Notes: generated by a model from the letters alone, not told the origin. A stretch of 46,529 nt of DNA from JBBDIP01 sp040880305 (GCA_040880305.1 JBBDIP010000009.1:1-46529), one strand, 5' to 3'; positions 18,020-27,144 are shown, counted from the stretch's first letter. Numbers and translations: made by a program.

Positions 18020-18886
18020 TTGTCAATGACGAGCTACTACTACGCTCCGCCCATGGCGGAATCCGCCCGCCCCTTGAGCGCAGGACAAAATGACAACTAC
18101 ATAGATCGAAGGGGTTGGTATGAGATGAACCAGGCAGGCAACGAGATGAACCAGTCGAACCAAGGCAACTGGCAGACCGGCCAGTGGACCGGCACCCAGG
18201 CGGGCGAGGGCCAGAGCGGCATGGGCCCGTCCAGCCTTTACCAGGGAGCGCGTTGGGTAGGGCAGCCGAGCTACGGCGGCGTTGGCCAGAGCGACAACTT
18301 CAACAGCGGTTTTCGGGGCGGCTTCGGTCAGGGATGGCCCGGCGGGCAGTCTGGCCAGAACTGGACAGGAACCCAGTATGGCGAAGGACAGCCTGGCATG
18401 GGTCAGTCGAGCCTTTCTCAGGGCTCTCACTGGATCGGCCAGCCGAGCCTCTCGGGCCCTAGCGCGCAGGGGTACGGCAATCAAGGTTACGCTCAGTTCG
18501 GAGGCATGACGGGACAGCCCAACCAGGGGAATTGGGGACCTTCCCGCTGGACCGGGACCCAGTACGGCGAGGGGCAGCCTGGCATGGGCCAGTCGAGTCT
18601 GTCGCAAGGCGCCCGCTGGATTGGACAATCCACATTCCAGGGCGGTTGGGGTGGGCAGCAGGGTATTGGTGGGCAGCAGAACCTAGGTGGGCAGCAGAAT
18701 CTAGGCGGGCAGCAGAATCTAGGCGGGCAGCAGAGCCTGGGTGGCCAGGGCTGGACCGGGACCCAGTACGGCGAGGGAGCGCCCGGCATGGGCCAGTCCA
18801 GTCTGGCGCAAGGCTCCCGCTGGTCCGGCCAGCCGAGCTTCCTACCCCCGTGGACTCGGGGATCACAGGGCAACTCAGGCCAGTAA
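18020..18886 (+). CDS. Repetitive Gly/Gln/Ser/Trp-rich protein, putative spore protein
   Basis: No family is recognised. The 288-residue product has no membrane helix, no signal peptide and no cysteine. Four copies of a roughly 30-residue unit start at the tryptophan codons 18185, 18362, 18548 and 18752; the unit reads WTGTQYGEGxPGMGQSSL then xQGxxWxGQPS. Between copies 3 and 4 lies a run of GGQQNL hexapeptides. Composition suggests a flexible, self-associating structural protein such as a coat or core matrix protein. It lies behind sleB-ypeB, has its own forespore-like promoter and a terminator. TTG 18020 (7 bases after AAAGGGGG) or ATG 18026 may be the start. Confidence 0.75.
   Translation: MSMTSYYYAPPMAESARPLSAGQNDNYIDRRGWYEMNQAGNEMNQSNQGNWQTGQWTGTQAGEGQSGMGPSSLYQGARWVGQPSYGGVGQSDNFNSGFRGGFGQGWPGGQSGQNWTGTQYGEGQPGMGQSSLSQGSHWIGQPSLSGPSAQGYGNQGYAQFGGMTGQPNQGNWGPSRWTGTQYGEGQPGMGQSSLSQGARWIGQSTFQGGWGGQQGIGGQQNLGGQQNLGGQQNLGGQQSLGGQGWTGTQYGEGAPGMGQSSLAQGSRWSGQPSFLPPWTRGSQGNSGQ
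18650..18739 (+). repeat. Five 18-bp tandem repeats (GGQQNL codons)
   Basis: Units begin at 18650, 18668, 18686, 18704 and 18722 with the core GGYGGGCAGCAG. They are in frame, so copy-number changes would only lengthen or shorten the Gly/Gln tract of the repetitive protein. Confidence 0.9.
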
Positions 18887-18912
18887 CCTGTCTTCAAATC
18901 TGTAACGGGAAT

Positions 18913-18945
18913 AGAGGGGGTAGACCAGATCTACCCCTCTTTTTT
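18913..18945 (+). terminator. Rho-independent terminator
   Basis: AGAGGGGGTAGA (18913-18924) pairs with TCTACCCCTCT (18930-18940) with one bulged G, followed by a T-run to 18945. It separates the spore block from galT. Confidence 0.9.
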
Positions 18946-18976
18946 CCGCCCATTCGTCGGTGAGAGGGCGAAGATT

Positions 18977-20062
18977 GTGCCAGAAATCCGGTTTGACATA
19001 GTTTCAGGCGCGTTTGCGGTCATCGCTACCGAGAGGACGAAAAGACCGTCTGATTGGAAAGGCGCGCAAAAAGCCCCCAAAGAGCATTTGGACAAAGACC
19101 CGGGATGCCCCTTTTGCCCGGGCAACGAGCATTTGACCCCTCCCGAAGTGACCGCGCTCAGAGAGGGCACAGAACCGGATCAGCCGGGCTGGAAAGTGAG
19201 GGTTGTGCCCAACAAGTTTCCTGCCCTGATCGAATCGGCGGCGTTGACGGAAGAGAGTAGAGAAGTCCCCTCGGTGCAAGGACAGGTGCCCGAGGACCTC
19301 GATACTGCCATGTACTGGAGGGCGCCTGGAGTGGGAGCGCACGAGGTGGTGATCGAGACCATTGCACACGACGGGACCCTGGGGTCCTACACCGCGGGCC
19401 ACATGCAGAGCGTCCTTGAGGTCATGAAGGAGAGGACGCTTTTGGCGTATGACAGGAAGGAGATAAAGTACGTCCAGGTTTTCAAGAACCACGGCGAACG
19501 GGGAGGGGCCTCCATGGCGCACCCCCACTTCCAGATCATAGGGCTAAGCGTGCTTCCGACGGTGTTGGCCAACGAAGGCGCAAGGCAGCGGCACTACGAG
19601 TCCAAAACAGGCAGGTGTCTGTTCTGCGACTTGGTGGAGAGGGAGATCGAGAAGGGCGTGCGCGTGGTCCAAAAGAGCAAAGACTTTGCCGTTATTGCGC
19701 CTTTTGCGTCACGATACTCGTACGAAACCATGATCGTGCCTCGCAAGCACATCTCCAGCTTCGCCGACGCAAAGAGCGAAGACCTCTCCTCACTGGCTGA
19801 GACCATTGTGAACTTGTTCGGCAGATATGAATCCATGTTCAGCTCGCTGCCGTATAACATGGTGTTTCACGGCATGCCTCTCTCTGCCCGTGAGACGCGC
19901 AAGTGGCCCTATCACGCCCATATCCACATCTACCCCAGGTTGAACACGGAAGCGGGACTTGAACTGGGGACAGGGGTCTACATTAACCCGTCACCGCCTG
20001 AACTTGCCACACAGCAGTTTCTCGCGGCGCCGGCGGACGAAGGAGGCTTCGGTGATGCTTGA
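18977..20062 (+). CDS. galT: Galactose-1-phosphate uridylyltransferase
   Basis: HIT-superfamily nucleotidyltransferase that exchanges UMP between UDP-glucose and galactose-1-phosphate. Zinc-site cysteines Cys44 and Cys47 are in CPFCPGN, the active-site pair is His182 and His184 in AHPHFQ, and a second histidine cluster lies in YHAHIHIYP. The usual HPHGQ is HPHFQ here, seen in a GalT branch that may act on other sugar or nucleotide phosphates. GTG 18977 is the start. The gene overlaps glgA by 8 bases, which suggests a link between hexose-phosphate and glycogen metabolism. Confidence 0.9.
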   Translation: MPEIRFDIVSGAFAVIATERTKRPSDWKGAQKAPKEHLDKDPGCPFCPGNEHLTPPEVTALREGTEPDQPGWKVRVVPNKFPALIESAALTEESREVPSVQGQVPEDLDTAMYWRAPGVGAHEVVIETIAHDGTLGSYTAGHMQSVLEVMKERTLLAYDRKEIKYVQVFKNHGERGGASMAHPHFQIIGLSVLPTVLANEGARQRHYESKTGRCLFCDLVEREIEKGVRVVQKSKDFAVIAPFASRYSYETMIVPRKHISSFADAKSEDLSSLAETIVNLFGRYESMFSSLPYNMVFHGMPLSARETRKWPYHAHIHIYPRLNTEAGLELGTGVYINPSPPELATQQFLAAPADEGGFGDA

Positions 20063-21530
20063 TACTGGCCTTAAGGTGCTGGTGGTGGCCAGCGAGGTGG
20101 CTCCCTTCGCAAAGACGGGGGGGCTCGCGGACGTGGCTGGCTCCCTGCCAAAAGCCCTCTTGCTCCAGGGAAATGACGTGAGAGTGGTCCTGCCGCGCTA
20201 CAGGAACATTACGTCGTATAGCACGCTGGGCGATTTCCCGGTCCAGGTTGGCGAACGCAAGGCCACCTGCATAGTTAGGGCTTCGCAGATAGAGGCCAAG
20301 AGCGAGGCGGGGGTCGCCTACGTGCCCGTGTACTTCCTGGATAACTACCACTACTTCGACCGCGAGCATTACTACATGTACCCTGACGAAGGCGAGCGCT
20401 TCAGTTTCTTCGATCTGTCTGTGATCCGGATGTGCGAATTCTTGGGGTTCATCCCCGACGTCGTCCACTGCAACGACTGGCAGTCCGGCATGGTCCCGCT
20501 GCTTTCCCGGCTACGCGCCAAGGAGAACCCGGCGTGGCGCGACGTCGCCACGGTGTTCACAATTCACAACCTGCGGTACCAGGGACGCTTTCCAAGGGAG
20601 ACGCTGGACCTCTTGGGCGTTGGGCAGCAGTATTTCACGCCTGACGGAGTTGAGTTCTACGGCGACGCCAGTTTCATGAAGGCCGGGATCCTCTTCTCTG
20701 ACGTGGTGAACACGGTTTCTGAGACCTACGCAAAGGAGATCCAGACCCCCGAATTGGGCGAAGGCCTGGAGGGGGTGCTCCTTAAGAGGGCGGGGGATCT
20801 CTACGGAATGGTGAACGGAATCAACTACCACGAGTTCAACCCGAAGAGTGATCCGCGGATATTCGCGACGTTCGACGCCGTCGCAGTAGCGGGCAAGAAG
20901 GAGAACAAGCACGCGCTTCAAAGGGAGCTTGGCCTGCCCGTCTCGGAGGCCCCGCTGCTTGGCGTGGTATCGAGGCTCGTTGACCAGAAAGGGTTTGACA
21001 TCCTCCTAGAGGCCATGCCGCGGATACTGGAGGAGCGGCTGCAGTTTGTGCTGCTGGGCACGGGCGACCGGCGTTACGAGGAAGCATTCGCAAGGCTCGC
21101 CCAATCCAACAAGGACAAAGTATCCGCTGTAATAGGGTTCAGCGGCGTGCTCGCCCAGAAGATCTATGCGGGATCCGATCTGTTCCTCATGCCTTCGAAG
21201 TTCGAGCCGTGCGGTCTGGGCCAGCTGATAGCCATGCGATACGGCTCGATACCCGTGGTGCGAAGCACAGGCGGCCTAGTAGACACAGTGGCTGACTACG
21301 ACATAGGCACTGGGACAGGCACGGGCTTCGTCTTCAAGGAGTACGAACCGGCGGCGCTGCTTTTGGCACTTAAGCGAGCCCTTACCCTTTACGACGACCA
21401 CCAGGCCTGGCGCTCCCTCGTGCGGGAGGCCATGGAGCGGGACTTCTCATGGAACAAATCGGCTGCCCTGTACACGGAACTGTATCTGGAGGCTCTGGGG
21501 CGAAAAGGCCGGGTGGATCGGCCGGCCTAA
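20055..21530 (+). CDS. glgA: Glycogen synthase
   Basis: GT5 enzyme that adds glucose from ADP-glucose to glycogen. The ADP-glucose motif KTGGLADV is at residues 20-27, and the C-terminal PSKFEPCGLGQL and STGGLVDTV motifs are intact. ATG 20055 lies 8 bases after AGGAGG, inside the end of galT; the coding frame upstream of it is only a shadow. 491 residues is a normal length. It converges with the GT4 gene and shares the bases CTAA with it. Confidence 0.95.
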   Translation: MLDTGLKVLVVASEVAPFAKTGGLADVAGSLPKALLLQGNDVRVVLPRYRNITSYSTLGDFPVQVGERKATCIVRASQIEAKSEAGVAYVPVYFLDNYHYFDREHYYMYPDEGERFSFFDLSVIRMCEFLGFIPDVVHCNDWQSGMVPLLSRLRAKENPAWRDVATVFTIHNLRYQGRFPRETLDLLGVGQQYFTPDGVEFYGDASFMKAGILFSDVVNTVSETYAKEIQTPELGEGLEGVLLKRAGDLYGMVNGINYHEFNPKSDPRIFATFDAVAVAGKKENKHALQRELGLPVSEAPLLGVVSRLVDQKGFDILLEAMPRILEERLQFVLLGTGDRRYEEAFARLAQSNKDKVSAVIGFSGVLAQKIYAGSDLFLMPSKFEPCGLGQLIAMRYGSIPVVRSTGGLVDTVADYDIGTGTGTGFVFKEYEPAALLLALKRALTLYDDHQAWRSLVREAMERDFSWNKSAALYTELYLEALGRKGRVDRPA

Positions 21531-22663
21531 GGACGCTTCACGACAGACCTGTAGCAGTCCAGGAGCTTCGCGGCCGAGGTCTCCCTAGAGAAGCGGTAAG
21601 CGTTCCGTTCGGCGGCCGCCTTCATCGTGGAAAGAGTGTCAGGCTGGGAGAGCAGATCCACTGTCTTTTGCGCCAACTCCGCCGGGTCGTTCCGGCAAAG
21701 GAAGCCGTCGACGCCGTGCTCAACCATGTCTTTGACGCCCAAGGCGCCCACGGCGACGGCCGGGAGCCCGGCAGCCTTGGCCTCCACGACTACCAGTCCC
21801 TGGGTATCGGTCAGTGACGCGAACAGGAACATGTCGGCGCCAGCGTAGAAGTCGGGCATCCTTGCGGGAGGAACAGACCCGGCAAATCGGGTCCTTTCCT
21901 TGACTCCTAAAGACAGCGTGAGGGATTCCAGTGAAGCCCTCAGCGGTCCGTCTCCCACCAGGACTAGCGTGGCGTCCACCTTTTGCGAGGCCAAAGCGAA
22001 GGACCGCAAGAGCGTCTCGACGTTCTTCTCGATGCCAAGCCTGCTGCACGTGAGGATGATCTTGCCACCTGGAGGTATGTTCAGCGTGTCTCGCAGGTAG
22101 GCAGGGTCCCCGGACTGGAATTCAGCCACATTGATCCCGTTGGGGATGGGGAACAGGGGCGACGTCACTGCGTGGGTTCGAAGGTAGTCCGCCAGCACGC
22201 TCGACGGGGTCACCACGGCGTCCACCGACCGCGCAACCTGGAAGGCTAAGCCCTCGACTATACCCGAAACGCTCCCGCCGAACAGCGGCACGTAGTGGGC
22301 ATACATGTTGTACATCGTGTGATAGGTGAAGACGACCGGTATGCCGAGGCGTCTGCCCACCCTGAAGCCGGCCCTTCCCAAGTTAAAGGGCGAGTGAATG
22401 TGGATTACGTCCGGTTTCGCATGTGCGACCCAGTGCGCCAGTCGCGGAAAAAAGGGGTAGGCCACGTAGTACCCGGCGTTGGTAGGCGCTCTGAATGATG
22501 GGAGCCGGTGCACACCCTCCTCGCGCACGCAGCCGGGGTAAGCGGGGCAGAACACCGAGACCTCGTGCCCCATCGATGAGAGGGTCTCTTTGGCGACTGC
22601 AACAGCGCGGGTGACCCCTGATATGTACGGGTAGTAGCTATCTGAGAACATCGCAATCCGCAT
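21527..22663 (-). CDS. GT4 family glycosyltransferase
   Basis: A GT-B fold, 378-residue transferase starting MRIAMFSDSYYPYISGV. The acceptor-side HSPFNLGR and the donor-site FLFASLTDTQGLVVVEAKA motif with its conserved Glu are typical of GT4 enzymes such as diacylglycerol glucosyltransferases and mannosyltransferases. The exact sugar and acceptor cannot be told; a glycolipid is a reasonable guess from the closest-looking families. It is a single minus-strand gene convergent with glgA. Confidence 0.88.
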   Translation of the reverse strand: MRIAMFSDSYYPYISGVTRAVAVAKETLSSMGHEVSVFCPAYPGCVREEGVHRLPSFRAPTNAGYYVAYPFFPRLAHWVAHAKPDVIHIHSPFNLGRAGFRVGRRLGIPVVFTYHTMYNMYAHYVPLFGGSVSGIVEGLAFQVARSVDAVVTPSSVLADYLRTHAVTSPLFPIPNGINVAEFQSGDPAYLRDTLNIPPGGKIILTCSRLGIEKNVETLLRSFALASQKVDATLVLVGDGPLRASLESLTLSLGVKERTRFAGSVPPARMPDFYAGADMFLFASLTDTQGLVVVEAKAAGLPAVAVGALGVKDMVEHGVDGFLCRNDPAELAQKTVDLLSQPDTLSTMKAAAERNAYRFSRETSAAKLLDCYRSVVKRP

Positions 22664-22790
22664 GTGTCACCTCTCAAACCAGTCTTTTCCGCAATTATCT
22701 ACCACGCTGGGCCAAGAAGGCAACTGCGCATAAAACTCCCGTACAGTCTGGAAACCTATGTGTGGCAAACGCTGAAAGGAGATGTTTTCT

Positions 22791-23369
22791 GTGGGCGCCC
22801 CGGAGAAGTATTCCAGGTACCGATGGAAAGAAGGTAGAGAGAAGGACCTGTGGTCCTTTGTCGACGGCAGAGTGAGGGAGGGCGTCTCGGTTACTGCGGC
22901 GCTCAAGGAGTACGGGAAGCGCAACAACATGTCGTGGCTCACCGCAAGGTGGAAGTACTACCAGGTCCGGAAGCAGCAAGGGACCGGTGAACAGAGGCCC
23001 GTCTTGGCCACGCCGCAGGATGACGGCCGCCCGTTCTCCCGGGACGAGGAGGACTTTCTTGGATACCTGTCTGAGTTCGTGGCGTCCAGCCGGGACTATG
23101 GACAGGATGTGGTCCCATTCATAAAGGGTCTATCCAGGATGGCGGTACTGTCCAAGGAGGGCACGACGCTGCGCCAAGACCGCGACCGCCGCTTGGCCGC
23201 GTTGCGCGAGGACGCCGCCGTGATCTCGGAGGTTTGCGGGTTCCTGAGGGACTGGCTGTCTTTGTCCCAGGTCGATAGGGTGGCATCCTTGAAGGGATTT
23301 TCGGATAGACTCGGCTCGGAGATCGAGAGGCTAAGCGCGGTAAGGGACCGCCTAGCAGCCTCCTCCTAA
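22791..23369 (+). CDS. Myb/RsfA-like DNA-binding protein
   Basis: The first 65 residues (YRWKEGREKDLWSFVDGRV onward) show the spaced tryptophans and helix pattern of Myb/SANT-like domains, similar to the prespore regulator RsfA. The remaining 120 residues are helical and charged. GTG 22791 follows AAAGGAG at 22775-22781 by 9 bases; ATG 22782 is too close. It is immediately followed by a PBP gene and sigK, so a sporulation role is plausible but not shown. Confidence 0.6.
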   Translation: MGAPEKYSRYRWKEGREKDLWSFVDGRVREGVSVTAALKEYGKRNNMSWLTARWKYYQVRKQQGTGEQRPVLATPQDDGRPFSRDEEDFLGYLSEFVASSRDYGQDVVPFIKGLSRMAVLSKEGTTLRQDRDRRLAALREDAAVISEVCGFLRDWLSLSQVDRVASLKGFSDRLGSEIERLSAVRDRLAASS

Positions 23370-23372
23370 GTC

Positions 23373-25046
23373 ATGGATCGGCAGGAAGAGGGACGGTCGA
23401 GCGGCGCGAGACTCCGATGGCTGACATCGGCCTTTGGCCTCACGTTCCTCTTTTTCGCCGGCATGTTTCTTCGCTACCAGGTGATCGGCCCCCTGCAGGC
23501 CGACAGGTTCGTCCGTCCCGCCTTTTCGCAACGGCAAAGGAGCGTACCCGTCACCCTCGCCCGTGGGAACATACTGGACCGTCACGGCGTTCCACTCCAC
23601 TACCCGGCCTGGGGAAACGCCTTGGCCCTCTTCCCGGGCGAGGTCGTCGACGCTTCGATAGTTGAGCGCGCGCTGAAGGACATAACGCGGAGCGACGCCT
23701 TCACCGGCCCCGCTTTCCCATCCGGGGACGATCCTCCCGTGAAAGTGGCCCGCTCTCTATCATCAGCCCAAATACAGCAAGTCCTCTCAGCGGCGCACGC
23801 GGGAGGGCTCACGGTCATCCCTGAGGAGGTCCGTTACGGCCCCGGCAGTCTCGCTTGCCACGTGGTAGGCCACATCCGCGCAAACGCTTATATGGACCCC
23901 CGTGACAACGTGGGGGAGAGCGGGTTGGAGAGCGCTTTCCAGTCCACGCTCGCGGGAGGCTCGCCCGCCTGGTCCGGGGTTGTGGTCACGGCGGAGGGCG
24001 GGGATGTTCCGGGCACTGGTATCAGGATAGCTCCGCCTGTGGAGGTGCCGAAGGACCTCTACACCACGTTGGACGCATCGGTCCAGCGTGCGGTTGAAGC
24101 GGTTCTGGACAGCCGGGGCGTCGATAAAGGAGCCGCCATAGTGCTTGACCCGTCGACATCCGAGGTTCTGGCCATGGCCGGAAGGCCTGTGTTCGACCAG
24201 AACCGCGCCGGGGAGTTCCTGTCGCAACCTGACGCGCCCTTCGTTAACCGCGCGATATCCGCCTTCACTCCCGGCTCGGTCTTCAAACCCGTCATTATGA
24301 GCCTTGCCCTGGAAAAGGGATATGTGTCGCCGGACGAGGTCTTCACATGCACCGGCGAGGTGACGGTGGGCGGGAGGAAGGTATCCTGCGGCGGTGCCAA
24401 AGAAGGCCACGGGTCGGTCACAGTCAGAGAAGCGCTGGCCAAGTCGTGCAATTCAACGCTGATCCAAGTTGGGCTCAGAATACCCGCTGACGAGCTGGTG
24501 GAATACGCCAAGAAGTGCGGGTTTGGGACTCTGACCCGAATCCCGCTCCAAGACGAAGCCGCCGGCGTGCTGCCCAGCCCATACGCGATGTATGCCGGCG
24601 ATGTGGCCAACATGTGCATCGGCCAAGGTTACATGGCGGTGACGCCTCTCCAGGTAGCCGCTTTCTTCTCAGCGATTGCGGCAGATGGGGCGTACCTGCG
24701 GCCGTCTCTCACTATGGAGGGAGGCGTGGCCGCGCAGGTAAGGCTATTCTCACCGGAAACCGCCGGGCTCCTGCAGGAAGCCCTTCTCATGTGCGCGGTA
24801 GAGGGGACGGGGCGGCTGTCGTGGGTACCGTCCTACGGGTCTGCGGGCAAGACGGGCACCGCAGAGACCGGGTATGCCGCAGGAACCACTCACGCCTGGT
24901 TCTGCGGCTGGACTCCGGTCATCGCCCCGAAATACGTCATCGTCGTGTTCGTCGAAGAGGGCGGGGACGGTCCGTCTGTCGCCGCCCCCATATTCCGGGA
25001 GATAGCAGCCCGCCTTTTGGACACGCACGCAAGCGTCACACCCTGA
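23373..25046 (+). CDS. Class B penicillin-binding protein (transpeptidase)
   Basis: A D,D-transpeptidase of 557 residues anchored by one N-terminal helix (about residues 18-36). The active-site serine is Ser302 in SVFK; the other boxes are Ser358-Cys-Asn and Lys493-Thr-Gly-Thr. No glycosyltransferase domain is present. It resembles SpoVD/PbpA/FtsI-type enzymes; its position just before sigK favours a sporulation role, but elongation or division cannot be excluded. It starts 3 bases after the preceding stop. Confidence 0.9.
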   Translation: MDRQEEGRSSGARLRWLTSAFGLTFLFFAGMFLRYQVIGPLQADRFVRPAFSQRQRSVPVTLARGNILDRHGVPLHYPAWGNALALFPGEVVDASIVERALKDITRSDAFTGPAFPSGDDPPVKVARSLSSAQIQQVLSAAHAGGLTVIPEEVRYGPGSLACHVVGHIRANAYMDPRDNVGESGLESAFQSTLAGGSPAWSGVVVTAEGGDVPGTGIRIAPPVEVPKDLYTTLDASVQRAVEAVLDSRGVDKGAAIVLDPSTSEVLAMAGRPVFDQNRAGEFLSQPDAPFVNRAISAFTPGSVFKPVIMSLALEKGYVSPDEVFTCTGEVTVGGRKVSCGGAKEGHGSVTVREALAKSCNSTLIQVGLRIPADELVEYAKKCGFGTLTRIPLQDEAAGVLPSPYAMYAGDVANMCIGQGYMAVTPLQVAAFFSAIAADGAYLRPSLTMEGGVAAQVRLFSPETAGLLQEALLMCAVEGTGRLSWVPSYGSAGKTGTAETGYAAGTTHAWFCGWTPVIAPKYVIVVFVEEGGDGPSVAAPIFREIAARLLDTHASVTP

Positions 25047-25095
25047 ATACTCTGTAGGGTCTCCAAACGCGAACACTATCGGAGGGGGCCAGGGC

Positions 25096-25797
25096 GTGCT
25101 GGATCTTCTGCTGCATGTGTCAGCTGTCTTGCAGAGGTTCCTCGAGACTTGTCTGGGATACGTTGCTGGAAACCACTTCCCGCTTCCGCTCTCTGAAGAG
25201 GAGGAAAAAACTTGCCTGGCGGCCTTCAAGAACGGTGATATGGTCAGCAGGAATACGTTGGTGGAACACAATCTGCGCCTCGTAGCCCACATCGTGAAGA
25301 AGTTCGATCCAAATCCCCAAGAGATCGACGACATGATCTCGATTGGAAGCATCGGGCTGGTCAAGGCCATCAACACCTATCAGGAGGACAAAGGGACCAG
25401 GCTCGCGACCTACGCCTCCAAGTGCATCGAGAACGAGATCCTGATGCACCTTCGCGCTACCAAGAACGACAAGACCGAACTGCATTTGTTCGACCCGCTC
25501 AGCGCCGAAGAGGACGACGGTGAAGTGTCGTACATTGACATCGTGCGGGACGAAGAACCCGACGTCGCCGAAGTTGTCACGGCCAAAGTCCAGGCGGAAA
25601 GCGTGCTGTCGCAGCTGACTGTCCTGGACAACAAAGAGCGCGAGGTCTTGGAGCTTCGCTACGGCCTGGGAGGCAAAGCCCAGAAGACCCAAAGAGAGAT
25701 AGCGAGACTCCTGGGGATATCCCGTTCCTACGTAAGCAGAATAGAGAAACGGGCTTTGGGAAAACTCGCCAAAGCTTGTGAGTACTGCCTCCAATAG
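25096..25797 (+). CDS. sigK: RNA polymerase sigma-K factor
   Basis: Late mother-cell sigma factor. Region 2 (NLRLVAHIVKKF ... DDMISIGSIGLVKA) and region 4 (TQREIARLLGISRSYVSRIEKRAL) match SigK closely. The first 21 residues form the hydrophobic pro-sequence; GYVAGNHFPLPLS aligns with the SpoIVFB processing site, so pro-SigK cleavage is expected near Gly21/Tyr22. The gene is continuous, without a skin-type insertion. GTG 25096 follows GGAGGGGG by 7 bases. Confidence 0.95.
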   Translation: MLDLLLHVSAVLQRFLETCLGYVAGNHFPLPLSEEEEKTCLAAFKNGDMVSRNTLVEHNLRLVAHIVKKFDPNPQEIDDMISIGSIGLVKAINTYQEDKGTRLATYASKCIENEILMHLRATKNDKTELHLFDPLSAEEDDGEVSYIDIVRDEEPDVAEVVTAKVQAESVLSQLTVLDNKEREVLELRYGLGGKAQKTQREIARLLGISRSYVSRIEKRALGKLAKACEYCLQ

Positions 25798-25808
25798 ACT
25801 GAAAGATC

Positions 25809-25842
25809 CGCCCCCTCCGAGTGGTAATATACGGAGGGGGCG
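25809..25842 (+). terminator. Hairpin after sigK that also covers the yqeG ribosome site
   Basis: CGCCCCCTCCG (25809-25819) pairs perfectly with CGGAGGGGGCG (25832-25842) around a 12-base AT-rich loop, followed by TTTCATT. It can act as a weak terminator for sigK. The 3' arm contains the GGAGGGGG Shine-Dalgarno of yqeG (TTG 25848), so the same structure would block its translation on a readthrough transcript. Confidence 0.65.
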
Positions 25843-25847
25843 TTTCA

Positions 25848-26378
25848 TTGGATAAGGCGCAGGATCTGCGGGGGCACGGGGCAATGCGGCTCTTAACGCC
25901 CGGCCTTCGCCTGCCCACGATCTACGACCTCCCGATCGGCTGGCTTAAGGAAAGGTTGGTACAGGCGGTCATCACCGACCTCGACAATACTCTGGTTCCG
26001 TGGCGCGACTACCGCGTCGCCGACCAATTGGCGCTCTGGTTCGCGTCCCTTCACTCCCAAGGGTTCAGGACGGTTATCCTGACCAACGCCCGCCCGTCTC
26101 CCACGATAAACTACCTTTCAGAGCAGCTCGGGACCAAACTTGTGCTAGGCGCCCGCAAGCCAGTGCAGCGGTTTTTCCGCCGCGCCTTGGAAGAAGTCGA
26201 GGCGACGCCTTCACAGGCTTGCGTCATTGGCGACCAGGTCTTCACGGACGTTCTCGGTGGGAACTTGGTCGGCTGCCACACCGTGCTGGTGGAAAGGATC
26301 GGCGATCGCGAGTTCGCCGGCACCCGGCTGATGCGCGTCTTCGAGCGCATGGTGCTCCGCTACCTGGACCGCGAATAG
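25848..26378 (+). CDS. YqeG family HAD IIIA-type phosphatase
   Basis: A 176-residue HAD hydrolase. Motif I is ITDLDNTLVPW with the nucleophile Asp, motif II lies in VILTNARPS, and motif III/IV in VIGDQVFTDVLGGN. YqeG proteins are widespread in Bacillota and usually sit near yqeH and aroE; those are absent here. TTG 25848 lies 6 bases after GGAGGGGG; ATG 25884 is an alternative. Substrate unknown. Confidence 0.9.
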   Translation: MDKAQDLRGHGAMRLLTPGLRLPTIYDLPIGWLKERLVQAVITDLDNTLVPWRDYRVADQLALWFASLHSQGFRTVILTNARPSPTINYLSEQLGTKLVLGARKPVQRFFRRALEEVEATPSQACVIGDQVFTDVLGGNLVGCHTVLVERIGDREFAGTRLMRVFERMVLRYLDRE

Positions 26379-26451
26379 CATCACCGCTCACTAGATCCTC
26401 CGGATATTCCGATTAGTGCTATTGGTTAAATCCTCGCATGGAGGCGGGGCT

Positions 26452-27144
26452 ATGATAAACGTATTGGTCTGTTTCGACAAGGTCGGCTGGCAAAAGGGAA
26501 TTCAGTCGGTCCTTCAAAGGCAAAGTTTCGTGAGCGCGTCCTACATGGACCTTCGCTCAAGAGAGGCGAGGATGCCTGGCTATCACTACGATGTCATCTT
26601 TGTGCAGGCGGGCAGAGACAAAGGGACCCTTCGCAGAAACCTGCTTGACCTGCGCAGGAAGTACGCCACCGCAAGGTTTGTGCTCATGTTGGAGAGCTTG
26701 GGGGTCACTGACCTCACATTTGGACACAGGATGGGGATGTCGGCGTTCGTGGACGAACGGGCCACGCCGGAGCAGATAGTGAGCTCCATTGAGGCTGCGG
26801 CCAGGGGTGACCTCTACGCGTCGTCCTCTGTCATAAGGCGCAGTCTTGCCCAACCGGCGTCCGGAGAGGAACTCCCCGTCGAGCCGCTGACGCCAGGAGA
26901 GCTGTCTCCGCGGGAGACTGAGGTCCTAAGCCTGGTGGCCAGGGGAATGTCCAACCGCCTAATAGCAAGGAACCTCTTCATAAGCGAGAAGACCGTCAAG
27001 AATCATCTTTACAGTATCTTCCGCAAGATAGGGGTCACAGACCGCACCAAGGCAGCGCTGTTCGCGGTCAAGAGTCTGGGGGCTCATCAAAATGGGTCTT
27101 TCGGCCCTGCAGAAGTATTTTTCGAAGTCGATGAACATGATTGA
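26452..27144 (+). CDS. LuxR-type response regulator with atypical receiver
   Basis: The C-terminal 65 residues are a clear LuxR HTH (LSPRETEVLSLVARGMSNRLIARNL). The N-terminal 120 residues have the receiver fold, but the phospho-acceptor position in YDVIFVQA is Gln where Asp is expected, so it is probably not phosphorylated. No histidine kinase is adjacent. ATG 26452 follows GGAGGCGGGG. A terminator ends the gene. Confidence 0.85.
   Translation: MINVLVCFDKVGWQKGIQSVLQRQSFVSASYMDLRSREARMPGYHYDVIFVQAGRDKGTLRRNLLDLRRKYATARFVLMLESLGVTDLTFGHRMGMSAFVDERATPEQIVSSIEAAARGDLYASSSVIRRSLAQPASGEELPVEPLTPGELSPRETEVLSLVARGMSNRLIARNLFISEKTVKNHLYSIFRKIGVTDRTKAALFAVKSLGAHQNGSFGPAEVFFEVDEHD

Noticed and set aside
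17953..18090. 45-aa ORF with a good GGGGAGGTG site overlapping the start of the repetitive protein
   Set aside because: It overlaps the repetitive gene in another frame and has no supporting features; kept only as a remark.
25096..25797. skin-type interruption of sigK
   Set aside because: The sigK frame is continuous from the pro-sequence to region 4.
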